From Inonotus obliquus (lineage: Eukaryota > Basidiomycota > Agaricomycetes > Hymenochaetales > Hymenochaetaceae), in the NCBI GenBank assembly GCA_032164295.1, contig JAJHTX010000002.1, positions 2,108,001-2,172,000 of the forward strand: a stretch of 64,000 bases of DNA. The letters are read 5' to 3'. Of the stretch, positions 35,546 to 46,673 are shown in pieces. Both the position numbers and the translations under genes were made by a program. Below the pieces are notes generated by a model. The model was not told the DNA's origin and searched no databases. It saw only the letters and a program-made list of their open reading frames with translations. The first letter of the stretch is position 1. Every line of letters starts with the position of its first letter.

Positions 35546-38320
35546 TTAGCTATTCTGACCAATCTCACGAAGCTTTTGTGCAAGCCAACGTTCCCGTACT
35601 TTATTGGAACAGAAAGGGCTACCAACAGCAGGGCGGCGCAGAAAATTGATTCACAAACTTCTCAAGCTGGACCTGTATTCTGGAAGAAATCGTCCCCGTA
35701 ATCCAAATGCAGCTCCGTTCCTGGCTTTAAGTGTTTCACTGTTTTTCCGTATCCACCAGTCAAACTCTGCAATGATGGTATTATGAACTGAATGTTAAAC
35801 TTACAAGCATAAATGCCTATACGCTGCACGCCGCTGACAAGCATATCTATTGGACCAAGGGGAAGAAAGCCGGAGTAACCATAGTCCATTAATCAATGAC
35901 GGCGGCTTATATGATCTCACTCACATTTGGCGCGACAATTCACCTTAGCCCTATCGTGGTTGATGAACCGTGATTCGTTGCCAAGCTTTGTAGCATCGAT
36001 GGAAACAGAGTTGTTCAGCTTGTAAAAGTAGTTCCGCCCTCGGAACTCGTTGAAGTAACTGATTCAAGAAAGTCAGAACTTGCAGCATCTAGTCAAGCCG
36101 AGACATGAGTTACGCTCGAGTATCCACTGTGGACTCATAGATGATCTCTCCCGTGTACTCTTGATGAGGAAAGAATCAGAATGAAGCGAATTCCGCCTGT
36201 AATTATTGCAGCTTACCAAGGATGAATTCACCTTTGTGAACCATCTGACTCAAAAAAAGGCCAAGTCCATACTTGCTCTGCTTGACAGCTGTTTTCTGTT
36301 GATTTTTAATGAAAGAGTATGGTTTGAGAAGGAAATTTATGTTTACCTTCGTCTCCCCCCGTTGTATTTGGGAGTTAAAGCAGCGTCCACCTGGACCGAG
36401 TCTCAGTCCAAGTGATTATAATACAAACAATTAACTCGCCTCTGAAAATCCAAAATCAACCAATGCAAAAGAGAGCAACAAAAAGTGGTAGAGACCTACT
36501 CCGTCTTACATGACTTGCAAACTTCCGGATCACATTCTCTTCCAGACATAAGACACGGACAAGCCGCCGTTGAGCACGTCGCAAAATTGAATTGCCTCGT
36601 TGCCTTGCACTTGCATCCATGGAATCGCCGCATACCTAAAAAACGATATGTTTAGAGTGCAGGGTCTGGTACCGGTTGACAAGAGTGAAAACATACATTT
36701 CAGTGAGCAACGGCAACCCTTCTCGCAGTATGCCCTGCTAAAATAGCAAGGACAATTTGCTGATTTATCGCATGGTCCTGAGTGGACACAAGGCAAGCCA
36801 CTTGGTTCGCCGTAAGAATATCGTTTGCTAGAATACTGTTGACGGAACTGACGGCTCATAATCCAGAGTAAAGTGCTCAACTAATAGACAAGTGGGTATG
36901 TTGCCCACTGAGCAAGAGGGGGAAGGTAAACTTACGTTTCTCAATTACGGCACTAGTAATCTCTTCCGATCCAGACTCATGTTGTCTTTTCGACGGCTTT
37001 CCATGTTCTCGAGGATCTAGCTTCAGTGAGATAGCGTGTGTCTGCATGCGAGTAATCAAGCCACTCCATTCTTCGACGCTGTGAGCATGCTTTGTGACAT
37101 ACCTCTCGACACTTCTGATTGCAGGCGACTGCCAATTGGCACACGGTGAGGTCTGGACAAATGGAACGTATCGTAGCCACGATATCACGCATCGCGCCAT
37201 CAACTTCTCGTTCCTGTTGAGGGTGAGGTACTGAGTTTTGCGCCTTTTAATCATTGACATACATTACACCCATCTAGTGAGGTCTCAAAAGTAGTCATGT
37301 AGCAATCTGGGCCGCAAGGAGTTTCTATTCGATTAGCTTTTCTCCGTGTGGAATGCTTCTGTGGGCCTCTCGGCGGAACGAGTTCTAAAAAAGCACATGA
37401 TTGTCTGTTGGCAGTTGAAAACAGTCCAGGCTCACCATGGAGAGCGCAAAACGCTTCGATACAATTGAGGTTCGGGCAGAAGTTCCTCACTAGGCCTTCG
37501 AATCGTGCCCGTACGTCTGATCGCTCTGGAAGCACAAACGAGGCTGGTATTTCGTCGTGTCGCCTCTGTAAGGGAGTCCATTGAAGGAGATCCCTGAGAT
37601 CAGAGGTTAGCATTTCCAATAAGTAGTAAGTGATCCGGCTTCTTCTTGCCTCAACCCAAGCTTGCTGAGCGGTTCGTTTGGCATGAGGTTCCGCTTGATC
37701 TGTTCCAATGGGATACCATGGTACGCGTTTAGTCGGTTTATTGATTCCAATACGATTGTTTCCCCTTGAACGACTCAGTAATAAATTAGAGTACGAATGC
37801 AGTATATCTACGTACTATCAGGATCTAAGCGCTCTTTCTCCCAGGCGAACCTAGAATGACAAGCTCGGTATCCGGCAAAATCGAATGAACTCCCAGGATG
37901 GGGAACGAATGGTATGTCGTCAGAGTCGTCTCCGACGAAGACACTGGTTCTCGACGGCGAGCAGGATTCGTAGGAAGGTGTGGGTTTCAGTTTAGGGGCT
38001 TTCAGGCAGGCAATTTTGTATTCTATCAAACACGTAGATTCGGAACTCTCTCGACGCTCGATTTTCTCTTTTGAATATGCCCAAGTAAGCGAGCCTAGGC
38101 TCGTTGAAGTGTTATCGAAGAATGAACAAGGGTTGCACATGTTAGTAGGTTGCGCTTCGCTCGATGTTGAAAGGTCATCCATGTCAAGGCCATCTATATC
38201 GCATTGGAGAGAGAGGATTTCGGATGCACAGTACTCCTGCTCCCAAGCGTAAAATTCATCCCAAACATCTTGATAAACAGATCTTATTAGCGACGTGGCA
38301 GTATCTTCTGCTTCAGCCAT
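35546..38320 (-). CDS. Polycomb H3K27 methyltransferase, E(z)/EZH2 homologue
   Basis: Catalytic subunit of polycomb repressive complex 2, trimethylating histone H3 Lys27. Start MAEAEDTATSLIRSVYQDVW at 38320. N-terminal half: acidic region, then FVPHPGSSFDFAGYRACHSR and FCPNLNCIEAFCALHGEPG. The CXC (pre-SET) domain at about 36500-36830 shows dense Cys pairs: PCVHSGPCDKSANCPC, CEKGCRC, HGCKCKA, ACPCLMSGRECDPEVCKSC. SET domain: SKYGLGLFL, HKGEFILGEYTGEIIYE, FRGRNYFYKLNNSVSIDAT, then GNESRFINHDRAKVNCRAK, RIGIYA and LHLDYGDDFF. The end reads VRERWLAQKLREIGQNS. CXC plus SET in this order is diagnostic of E(z) rather than Set1 or Clr4. The usual Asn-His-Ser is Asn-His-Asp here. About ten short introns. 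Confidence 0.95.
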
Positions 38321-38481
38321 TGCAGTAAGGTACGAGAGTCCCTGAGCACACGGAGTCAAGAGAAGAAAATGTTTGCATCCGTTCGCCGATTCGCAACAAG
38401 AAGAAGTCGTATTATGTAATACAGTAATTATGTAATCGGAGCAATTGAAAATTGGCAGAGCTAAATCTAATCCTATCTAAT

Positions 38482-39952
38482 CTAATTGTTTTGATTCGGT
38501 GGGTGCAAGATGGGTACCTCTTCCAAAGTTGAAGTATCGAGTGTTCCATCCTTATGTTTGGCGACAAGTTCGCGAAGCACCGTAAGCAGTTCGACTTTCT
38601 TCTGCAACTATCCGTGGTGTTAGACGAAGACGCGAAGGATACAAAAGGCAATACTAACGTTCATACTTGTTGCAAGACCCGAAGAGCTATGCGAGACAAA
38701 GAAAACTGTTTCGTGAACGGCTATGTGATAACGTATCTTTTCGTTAGGGCTGAACTCAGTCCCACAACTCACGTCACTTACGGGAGTCAGAACTGGTATG
38801 AGTCACCTTGAATGGACGCAGGCCGATTCCAGAGTCCGCTCTCGAGTTTGTCTTCTTCCCGCTATGTTTGAAGGAGCGTTTCTCTTCCCCCGACCGTGCG
38901 GGTGTTGTAGGTTCTTGAGTAAAACCTGCCTTATGAGTATTGCTCTTGGCAATTTCGAGCCTGAAGCCCTTCTCAACTCTCTGCCCCATACCTTTGCCTA
39001 TGAAACATCTGGAGGGATACGATCAACAATGATATCGGTAAACCAGCAAGATAGGAGGTTTACACGAATCGAGGCTTATATTTAGCCACCTTTTGCAGCA
39101 AAGCTGGAATACCATTTATCATTTCTTCGGCAGATAGCTCGCCTTCCTGCAAAGGGGTTCATTCTAACGGACATATTCCAAATAGAGCGACGTACACAAC
39201 TAGAAGGCCGATCCACAATATCTGTCTAGAGAGGGGTGAGAACTTAGGGTATCTGATAAGAAAATGAATAAGAGTCGTACTATTCCGATGTTGTACAATG
39301 CCGGTAAGGTTGCATCCTGCTCAGGAGGAATAAGACGGTCTGTAAATCCTAACCAGATCATAATGAGAAACCATTTGTGAAGAGAAAGCTACTCTTACCG
39401 GATCCATAAAGCATTCTATAAAACCGATTACCAGGATGGGCAAAGTGGTGTCCAACGGTGGCGGAATGTACTCCTGGACTAGGGAGTCAAATTGTAGTAT
39501 GGGTCACCGGAGAAGCAAGAAAATTACCGACTTTATTCCACAAAATAATACTAGACGAGAAGCAAATTCTTTTTCATTTGTTACTTTATATGAGTAAAAT
39601 GGTTACCGTCCAGATTATTCCCAAGACAGTCCGTCAGGCAATCAAGGTGAGCATAAGTCTCCGGAGGTGCATATTCTCTTTTCCTTTTCGTGCTCTTCGG
39701 AGTACTAATTTCGCTTGCCGATACAGTCGCTCGTTCCTTTACGCCCGAGGTCGAGGTCTCAAGCTTGCATGAGATTTCAGCACTTCCAGGAGGTCCACCA
39801 AAGTTCTCGCGTACGCATGATCGCGTAGATCTACGCAACGGAGGCGAAACCTGCGGAGATTTGAAAGAGAACTCTTCCAGCTTTAGTCGGAATTGTGATG
39901 TCCTCTCCTCTCCCCCGATGATGGCTTCCCCTGACGAGTCTTGAAGCGGCAT
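38482..39952 (-). CDS. G/T(U) mismatch-specific thymine/uracil DNA glycosylase (TDG/MUG family)
   Basis: Removes uracil or thymine from G mismatches in base excision repair. Start MPLQDSSGEAIIGGEERTSQ. The first 90 residues are disordered and basic. Catalytic core: YAPPETYAHLDCLTDCL; LFCGINPGVHSATVGHHFAH, with the active-site Asn of GINPG rebuilt across an intron; NRFYRMLYGSGFTDRLIPPE; YKPRFVCFIGKGMG; and ETVFFVSHSSSGL, in the position of the family's PSTS loop. Between the last two blocks lies about 60 residues of Lys/Ser-rich linker (SGEEKRSFKHSGKKTN), followed by GIGLRPFKVTH. End: KKVELLTVLRELVAKHKDGT...HPPNQNN. Shares orientation with its neighbours EZH2 and SEC31. Confidence 0.92.
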
Positions 39953-40188
39953 GTCACAAGTTCACGTAAGGAAGAGAGGAAAAAGTGCGACGCAAGCAAA
40001 TAATTCTACATCTAACTCACTGTGGCTGTACTTGCTGACTAAGCTCGGACTTTGTCACACCGCGTTGCGTTATGACTGAAAATCGATTGGTGGTGCTCCA
40101 AAAAAAATAGAAATTTAGCAGGAGCAATTTAGTTCTAAGCTCGCTATATATAGGCCACAGCCAGTAAACAGCAACAACAATTGAAAAA

Positions 40189-43100
40189 TTACAAGCGCAT
40201 GATAAGTAGCTTGATGGCTGACATCCACAATCCGATATCGTCCGTACGAGAGCCTTGTGCCAGCAAGTCTGAATGAAGAGCAAGAGATCGTTCTCTGCGA
40301 TGAGGATCCTGAGAATCCATAGCTACAGGAAAGCTGGGTTTGAATATGTGAATACGAACACAAAATATTCAAAACAGACCTTCTATAAGTCCGTTTAGCT
40401 GCTGGATGACTAATGGTGAAAGTGATTCACAGTTCAGGGCATCGAATAGAGAGTTCAGTCGACGCTCGGTATCATCAACCATGCGCTTTTGTTGGGGCTA
40501 TTTCGAGAATCAGTGGCGACATCACACGCGAGAGACAGAGCGCGCACAGGACTGGTTTGCTTTAAGTGACCAAGGGCTTGCACAAGGAACTCATAGGAAC
40601 GCCTTGAGCTTTCCGGGATGTGCGAGCGATCACCAGGAGCTGAAGTGTCTATTAGTAAAAATGTCTAGTGAGTAATAAATTTATAAGACATACGGTATTT
40701 TGGCTGCGGCGGTCCTTGCTTAGCAAGTGCAGGGCGAGGCGCTCCAGCCTGCACGGCAGAAGGAGCCTGGGGAAGAGGAGCTCCAGCTGCTGAATGTGGC
40801 GGAGGGGCACCAAAGGGAGGTTGCGTTTGCCTTGCGGTAGCCGGGGGTGGAGCGTAAGGGCCAGCAGGGGGAAGGGTATGCGACTGAACAATGCCGCCTG
40901 GCTGCTGGTTGGCAGGGACAGGTCCTGCGAAGCCGGGAGGTGGTGTCGCCCGTGCATAAGGACCCGGAGCATGAGATGCACCGGCCGGTGGAGCTGAAGG
41001 TCCGGGGGGAGGTGGAGGGGCGTAGGCACTCTGCGACGCGACAATGTTCGACTGCGGCGGAGAAAGGACACGTCCCGGAGGAGCTAACGGAGCATGTCCC
41101 CGAGGTGGAGGGTGGCTTTGCTGAACTGGTTGCGTTGGTTGTGGAGGCGAGAACGCTCTACCAGGAGTGTAGCCATGAGGAGGCCCTTGTTGGGGACCAG
41201 TGGGTGGACGTTGTTGCGTTGGTCCATGTGATACATGAGTTGGTCCTCTATTGACACTTCCCGGTCTTGGAGGAGGCGGAAGGCCCTGAGCAGATCCATG
41301 TAGCGCAGGCGATCCTGGTACCGATTGAGGCGGAGTCGCGTTCGGAAAGGGAGAAGTGATCGGTGAGACTTTGGGAGGTACATTTGATACTGGAGTCCGA
41401 CGATCCAGCGCAGGGGCATCATTCCAACCGCCATTGTCTCGTTTCTTAGGAGGCGGGGGTGGACCGCTAGGACCACCAGGTGGTGGTGGTGCGCTAGTAA
41501 TTGGCGGAGGGGGGGCAGGAACTTGCACACTACGTGGCGCAGCGTATGGACCAGATGTAAAGGACTGGGGTTGTTGCACCGGAGCGGAAGGTTGATAAAC
41601 AGGCTGAATAGGCGCTGTAGTCACTGCAGGAGCGTAAGGGTTGTTCGGTTGATTTGCTGTTGTTGCTCCATTGATATTGTACGGAGCATAAGTCGGGCCC
41701 CTGCTCGAGACTGAAGGAGTGGCGGCGACTGGCTGCGCTGAATAAGACTGATATCCATACGTACTTGACTGTGATGGGGCCGTGGATGCCGGTGCAGTTG
41801 ATATCGGTTGCACGGTAGCCGGGACCTTCGCCTTCTCAGCCGCAGCAAGTATGCGCTCACGAGCCGTCTTGAAGTCAATCACAACATTACCGGCATTCTG
41901 ATAATCAGCAGGAATGAGGTCTAAAAAGCTCATGGCTTCGTCGAGGAGCCCTTGCGTAGAGAGCAAGTCCGCGTACTCGTAGTATCGTTCATACAGCGCA
42001 GCCAACTTGTATGCGGCCGATGGATCTGTAACCACCTTTAAGTCCGCATCCATGTAGCTCGTAGCGCCACGGAATATAGCGACCTTCTCCATGAACGTCT
42101 GCAATGCATGAGCATGTGCGGAATAGCGCGAGCTGCTCTTCTCATCTCCCCCTTCTAATAGCAGGGTTTCTTCCTCCGCCATCTCTTCAATCCAGATATT
42201 GACCACCTTCTCGAGCCGGCCCGCAGCCAAATACGTCAATGTCGCGTCCTTCCTAAATTCGTCAGCACTGGGTGTCTGCGCATTCTTGAGGATGTTTGCG
42301 TGGAACTCCAGACGCTGACCTAGTTGTTCTGCAAGGTTGGCAAACTCATCGGGCTTTGCAAACGTGCACAGCACGACGAAGATCTCTTGCCACTCTTGAA
42401 GATCAGCATTCTGTACGATGTCCTCCAAGTCTTCCGTGACGATAGACTGGTAGAGACGCAGGTAGGGTAGATTAATTGTGCGCTTCTCAAAGTATATCTT
42501 CTGAGTGCGCTGCAAAAGCTCAGAACCACCCTTGACAGCTAGAAGAATGGCATCTGCAAAACGCTCTGTCGCCAAACAGAGGGTTACCGCGGATTCAAAA
42601 TCTCCCAAGACGAGTGACTTGGTGACCAGGCGATCGATTTCGGACTCTTCGGAGGGGTAGATACGGAACGTATTGTTCTTGAGGGCCTCTGACGCTACAG
42701 AGGATGGTCGCGAACCAACTGTAGCAGCGACCGACGAATCATGAGCGTAATTCGTGTGTGGAATCCGCATTTGATCTGGAACGGCATTACGGATTGTGCC
42801 CATTGTACTAAAGAAATCCGCTTCGGCATCCATCTGTGGCGTACCAATGTCATCTCCGAATAACGAAGGAGCGGTTGTCGTGGATTCGCCATCAACAGCA
42901 CCCGCAACGTCCGTATGATCAGATGCGACGCTGGTACCCTGCTCTGATGGTGTGTGTTCCCGTTCGTGTTCGTGTTCCGGCTCGGGCTCAACGAAGGAAA
43001 CAACAGGTTCGTGAGGCTTCGTACGTTCAGGACTTAGTTCTTCCGCCGGAGGCTGCGTCGGCGTGGCAGCCGACTTGATTTTCTCAACAGCCTCAGCAAC

Positions 43101-44816
43101 ACGACCAGCGATATCTGCTTTCGAGAAGCCAAGTAAAGTGACAAGCTCCTCCCGAGAGTCGGCCTTGAATAAGCTAGCGAGGGCCTTCCAGCTCGCGGCA
43201 TCGTGCACCGACCGCGCCTCAGCCTCGGTCGACTTCCTTTGAGCGAACTCGCTGAGGTTTTGTCCATCGGCAGCGCTCTTGAGCTCCTTCGCACGGTTAA
43301 CGATGACCGGTTCTGTGATGACTTTTCGTATATGCACAACACTGCTCTGATTTTTGCCTTGCGCAGATGGTAAGTTAGACACGGATATGAGCTTGCCACC
43401 ATAGCCGAATGAGGCTGAGATCGGGCGGCGCAGCCATTTTGGGGGTTGCTTCAACGAAAGTGTTGGCTGGGATGTACGCGCAAAACCTGGAACATCGAAT
43501 ACGTCGGAGCCGTCCGGTTTTGGCGTTGGCACGGGAGCCTGAGACTCTGGCGCTTCATTTGTTGCTTGAATCGAATGTACACCAATTGTTCCATCGAAGT
43601 AAGCTGTTGCTAAAAGGTCGGGGTTCCTGGGACACCACTGCGCCTGGAAGGCCCAGTTAGCAGCGTAAGGCAGTTCGCCAACAATCTCGGCAGTCTGAGG
43701 GTTCCAGCACAAGACACGGTTATCCTTGCCAGCTGACAGGAGAAGGTCCGCGTCTTGTCTGCACCAGGAAAGAGACAGAATGCCTTTCTCATGCCCAGTC
43801 AAGATTTTTTCAGGGGCACGAGCGTTTCGCAAGTCCCATACCATGACAATAGGAGAAGCGTCATCCTCAGAAGAGGTGACAAGTCTGGTAGCCTGGCTTC
43901 TGTGTTAATCGGAGAGGCATCTGTTGATGGGGCAACACTACTTACATTCTCTGGATGCCACGCGACGTCACTCATACCCTTTCGGCCCCCGGCACCCATG
44001 ATATTCAGGCCTTGAGTAGCACCTCCATATGCAAGCGCGACAACTTCGCGCTTATTCCGCAGATCCCATACAACTGTGTATCCTGTACTACTGGAGGAAG
44101 CAAGGACATATTGAACCTGCCTATTCCACGCCAACGAGGTTATTTCGTCGAGTTTGGAAGACCGAGTGCCCGGTGAGTAGGGCTTGCTCGGATCCTTCAA
44201 GTCCCAAATGTAAATCTGTGACGAAGGATGAGTAACCAGGAAGATATCAAGTGTACAAGAGGCACTCACCTCGCCATTTGTTGCACCTGAGGATAGCAAA
44301 TTGGTCTGAATAGGATTGAAATCGAGTCCACGCACTGGACCCTGATGTGTGGTGTTGCGCAAGATGAGAGATTCTCCCGCACTGAAATGCGTAAGAAACG
44401 CGCTAAGAAAGGAAAATAATAAGAACTCACTCAGTTGCTTCGATGATCTTTTCTGGGTCCCACAATCCTAATTCACCATTTTCCATGCCAGTGGCTATAA
44501 CACCTTTCGTACGACCAGTGTTGGGTGATCCCCATGCAATACGATTGAATCTATAGCACATTCAGAGAAGTTCGTAGTGCATTAATGTTTCTTACCTCGA
44601 GGCTGTTGATATGGAGGCCTTAGGACCATTCTCGGGAGAGTCACCAAGGATGTACTCCTCCTTGCTAATGAAGTCTGGAGCCCAAATCTCTAGTTGGCTG
44701 TCATTGCTGAAGGACTCGTCAAGAGCACCTGCAACAGTCCCCGTAGCTAGCAAGGGCACAGATGGTTGCGGGGACCAAGCGAACGTCGCTGTCCTGTGGA
44801 TTTCTTTGAGCTTCAT
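40189..44816 (-). CDS. SEC31: COPII outer coat protein Sec31
   Basis: Forms the cage of ER-to-Golgi COPII vesicles with Sec13. Start [20 protein letters not shown]. Seven WD repeats fill the first 330 residues ([50 protein letters not shown]). A helical solenoid follows ([20 protein letters not shown]), then a Pro/Gln-rich region that includes [21 protein letters not shown] is the Trp-Asn insert that reaches the Sar1 active site in yeast and human Sec31. The large exon ends near 40690 at QPKY, not at a stop: three more exons give [37 protein letters not shown] and [13 protein letters not shown]...IKLLIMRL, the SRA1-like C-terminal domain. Confidence 0.97.
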
Positions 44817-45157
44817 TTAGTATTTGACGAGGGTGGACAAACAAACAGTGCTCAGAGAAGATGGACGTGTCAGTGACGCCCTGTCACGTCATCTCCGCTG
44901 TGACAGTATCTCTATTATTTCTTATTTATATTTTCATACTTTTTGTCGTCAAGTTAACGTTGTTGTACTTGTGTTAAACTTCAAGTTGTAGCATCTTTCG
45001 CAAACGCCGCGAACTTCTTCCAAGCAAGGAAGCACCTGCATAACTTACTACTGGCAAGCTTCGGTCCACGTACTGATATTACGGAAGTTTAAGGACCAAC
45101 GGTGCTGTACTTGGCATTACTTCAATTTCACCTACTTCTTGGAGACCTTGGATCCCA
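44817..45157. promoter_or_regulatory. Divergent promoter of SEC31 and GPN2
   Basis: 341 bases. It contains an inverted repeat CTGTCAC / GTGACAG (44881-44887 and 44900-44906, 12-base spacer). The left arm overlaps CACGTCA (44885-44891), which reads TGACGTG toward SEC31, 70 bases before its ATG. Confidence 0.5.
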
Positions 45158-46455
45158 ATGCCTTTCGGCGAAATCATCATCGGCCCTCCGGGCAGTGGAA
45201 AGTCGACCTACGCTTACGGAAAACACCAGCTCTTCACTGCCTTGAACCGACCCATCTCAGTCGTTAACCTCGATCCAGCAAATGACAATATTCCGTACCC
45301 ATGTGCGCTTGATATATCGTCGCTCATCACGCTTGAGGATGTTATGACTGAGCATGGGCTCGGACCGAACGGAGGCATGCTATACTGTATGGAATACCTT
45401 GAGGCGAACTTTGATTGGCTAGAAGATGGTCTGGAAGTTCTAGGAAAGGATGCGTATGTTCTGTTCGATCTGCCAGGTCAAGTTGAACTTAGCACCAACC
45501 ACGAGAGCCTGAAGCGCATCATAGAGAAACTTACGAAGGTCGGCTTCCGAGTAAGTTTATACCCTATTTCTCGTAAATCAGTCTCGCACATTGAATACTC
45601 ACATCCAGTTAGCATGCGTACACCTCTGCGATGCTCATTACGTGACGGATGCATCGAAGTACGTATCAGTACTTCTTCTGTCCCTCCGGACGATGCTCCA
45701 TCTCGAGCTGCCGCATATCAATGTCCTCTCCAAAATCGACTTGATCTCCCAGTACGGAGAACTTGGTCAGTCTTCCCGCTTCGACTCGCAATAGAAGAGC
45801 GAAGCCACTGATAATTTTGATTAGATTTTAATCTGGACTTTTACACTGAAGTCCAAGATTTATCGCACTTGGAAAACCTCCTGACTTCTGCATCTCCTCG
45901 ATACTCGGCACTCAATATGGCAATATGCTCACTGATCGAGGACTTTTCTCTCGTAGGGTTCGAGACCCTCGCAGTGGAGGTGAGCAAGATATAGAAGTCA
46001 TTTAATATAATGTGATATTGACTAGCGCGGTCTAGGATAAGCACTCAATGCTACACCTCACAAACGTCATTGATCGTGCAACGGGCTACGTCTACGTTCC
46101 ACCTTCGAACAATACGCCGTCTGGTGCCGTCACGCCTTTAGGAACTGACCAAACCGCGCGTTCCCAACGTCCAAACGTGGATGCTCTCTTTTCTACTGCC
46201 GCAGGCCCGTTCAATGGCTTGCGTAGTGATATTCGAGATGTGCAGGAACGATGGATCGACGCGAGGGATGCGTGGGATGCTTTCGAGCGTCGTGAGTGGA
46301 GGCGCGAAGGCGAGATGGTCCGCGATGTGAAGACGAGGGAAGGAGCAGCTCGAAAGGAGAGTGAGCAAAATAATGAAACAGGATCTTCAAACCCGAGCGA
46401 AGGTTCCGAAACAAACAAAGGAGGGACAGTGAAGAGCAGAATACGTATCAGGTAG
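45158..46455 (+). CDS. GPN2: GPN-loop GTPase 2
   Basis: Essential GTPase involved in RNA polymerase II assembly and nuclear import with GPN1/GPN3. 374 residues from exons 45158-45550, 45609-45765, 45825-45979 and 46036-46455, all in frame. G1/P-loop [13 protein letters not shown] at residues 9-21; [12 protein letters not shown]; the signature Gly-Pro-Asn loop in [16 protein letters not shown] near residue 72; G3 [16 protein letters not shown]4 NVLSKIDLI; and [20 protein letters not shown] near the end of the G domain. The C-terminal 110 residues are charged and probably flexible, as in fungal orthologues. Residue spacing separates it from GPN1 and GPN3. Confidence 0.96.
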
Positions 46456-46673
46456 TTTGTGTTGTTTCTTAATTTCAGATATGCCACTAGGTGGATTGTG
46501 TGCCTTTCAAAGGAGCTAGCTCAGGATTACCAGCACTATTACCACAAGCACCTTTCATTGACCATACTGGAAGGCTAAAACTTTAGAGGAGCAGATCAGG
46601 AACTTAAATCTAGTGAGAGAAGATGACTAAGTATTAATGAAAAGATTACTGTGTCTAGCAGACAGGCAACCGA

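Noticed and set aside
40665..40690. Apparent stop of SEC31 near 40665
   Set aside because: The reading frame there runs into an intron (GTATGT donor). Three more exons down to 40189 restore the conserved SRA1-like C-terminus.
40794..41595. Several long plus-strand frames rich in Arg and Gly
   Set aside because: They are antisense reflections of the Pro/Gln-rich region of Sec31; biased codon content keeps the opposite strand open.
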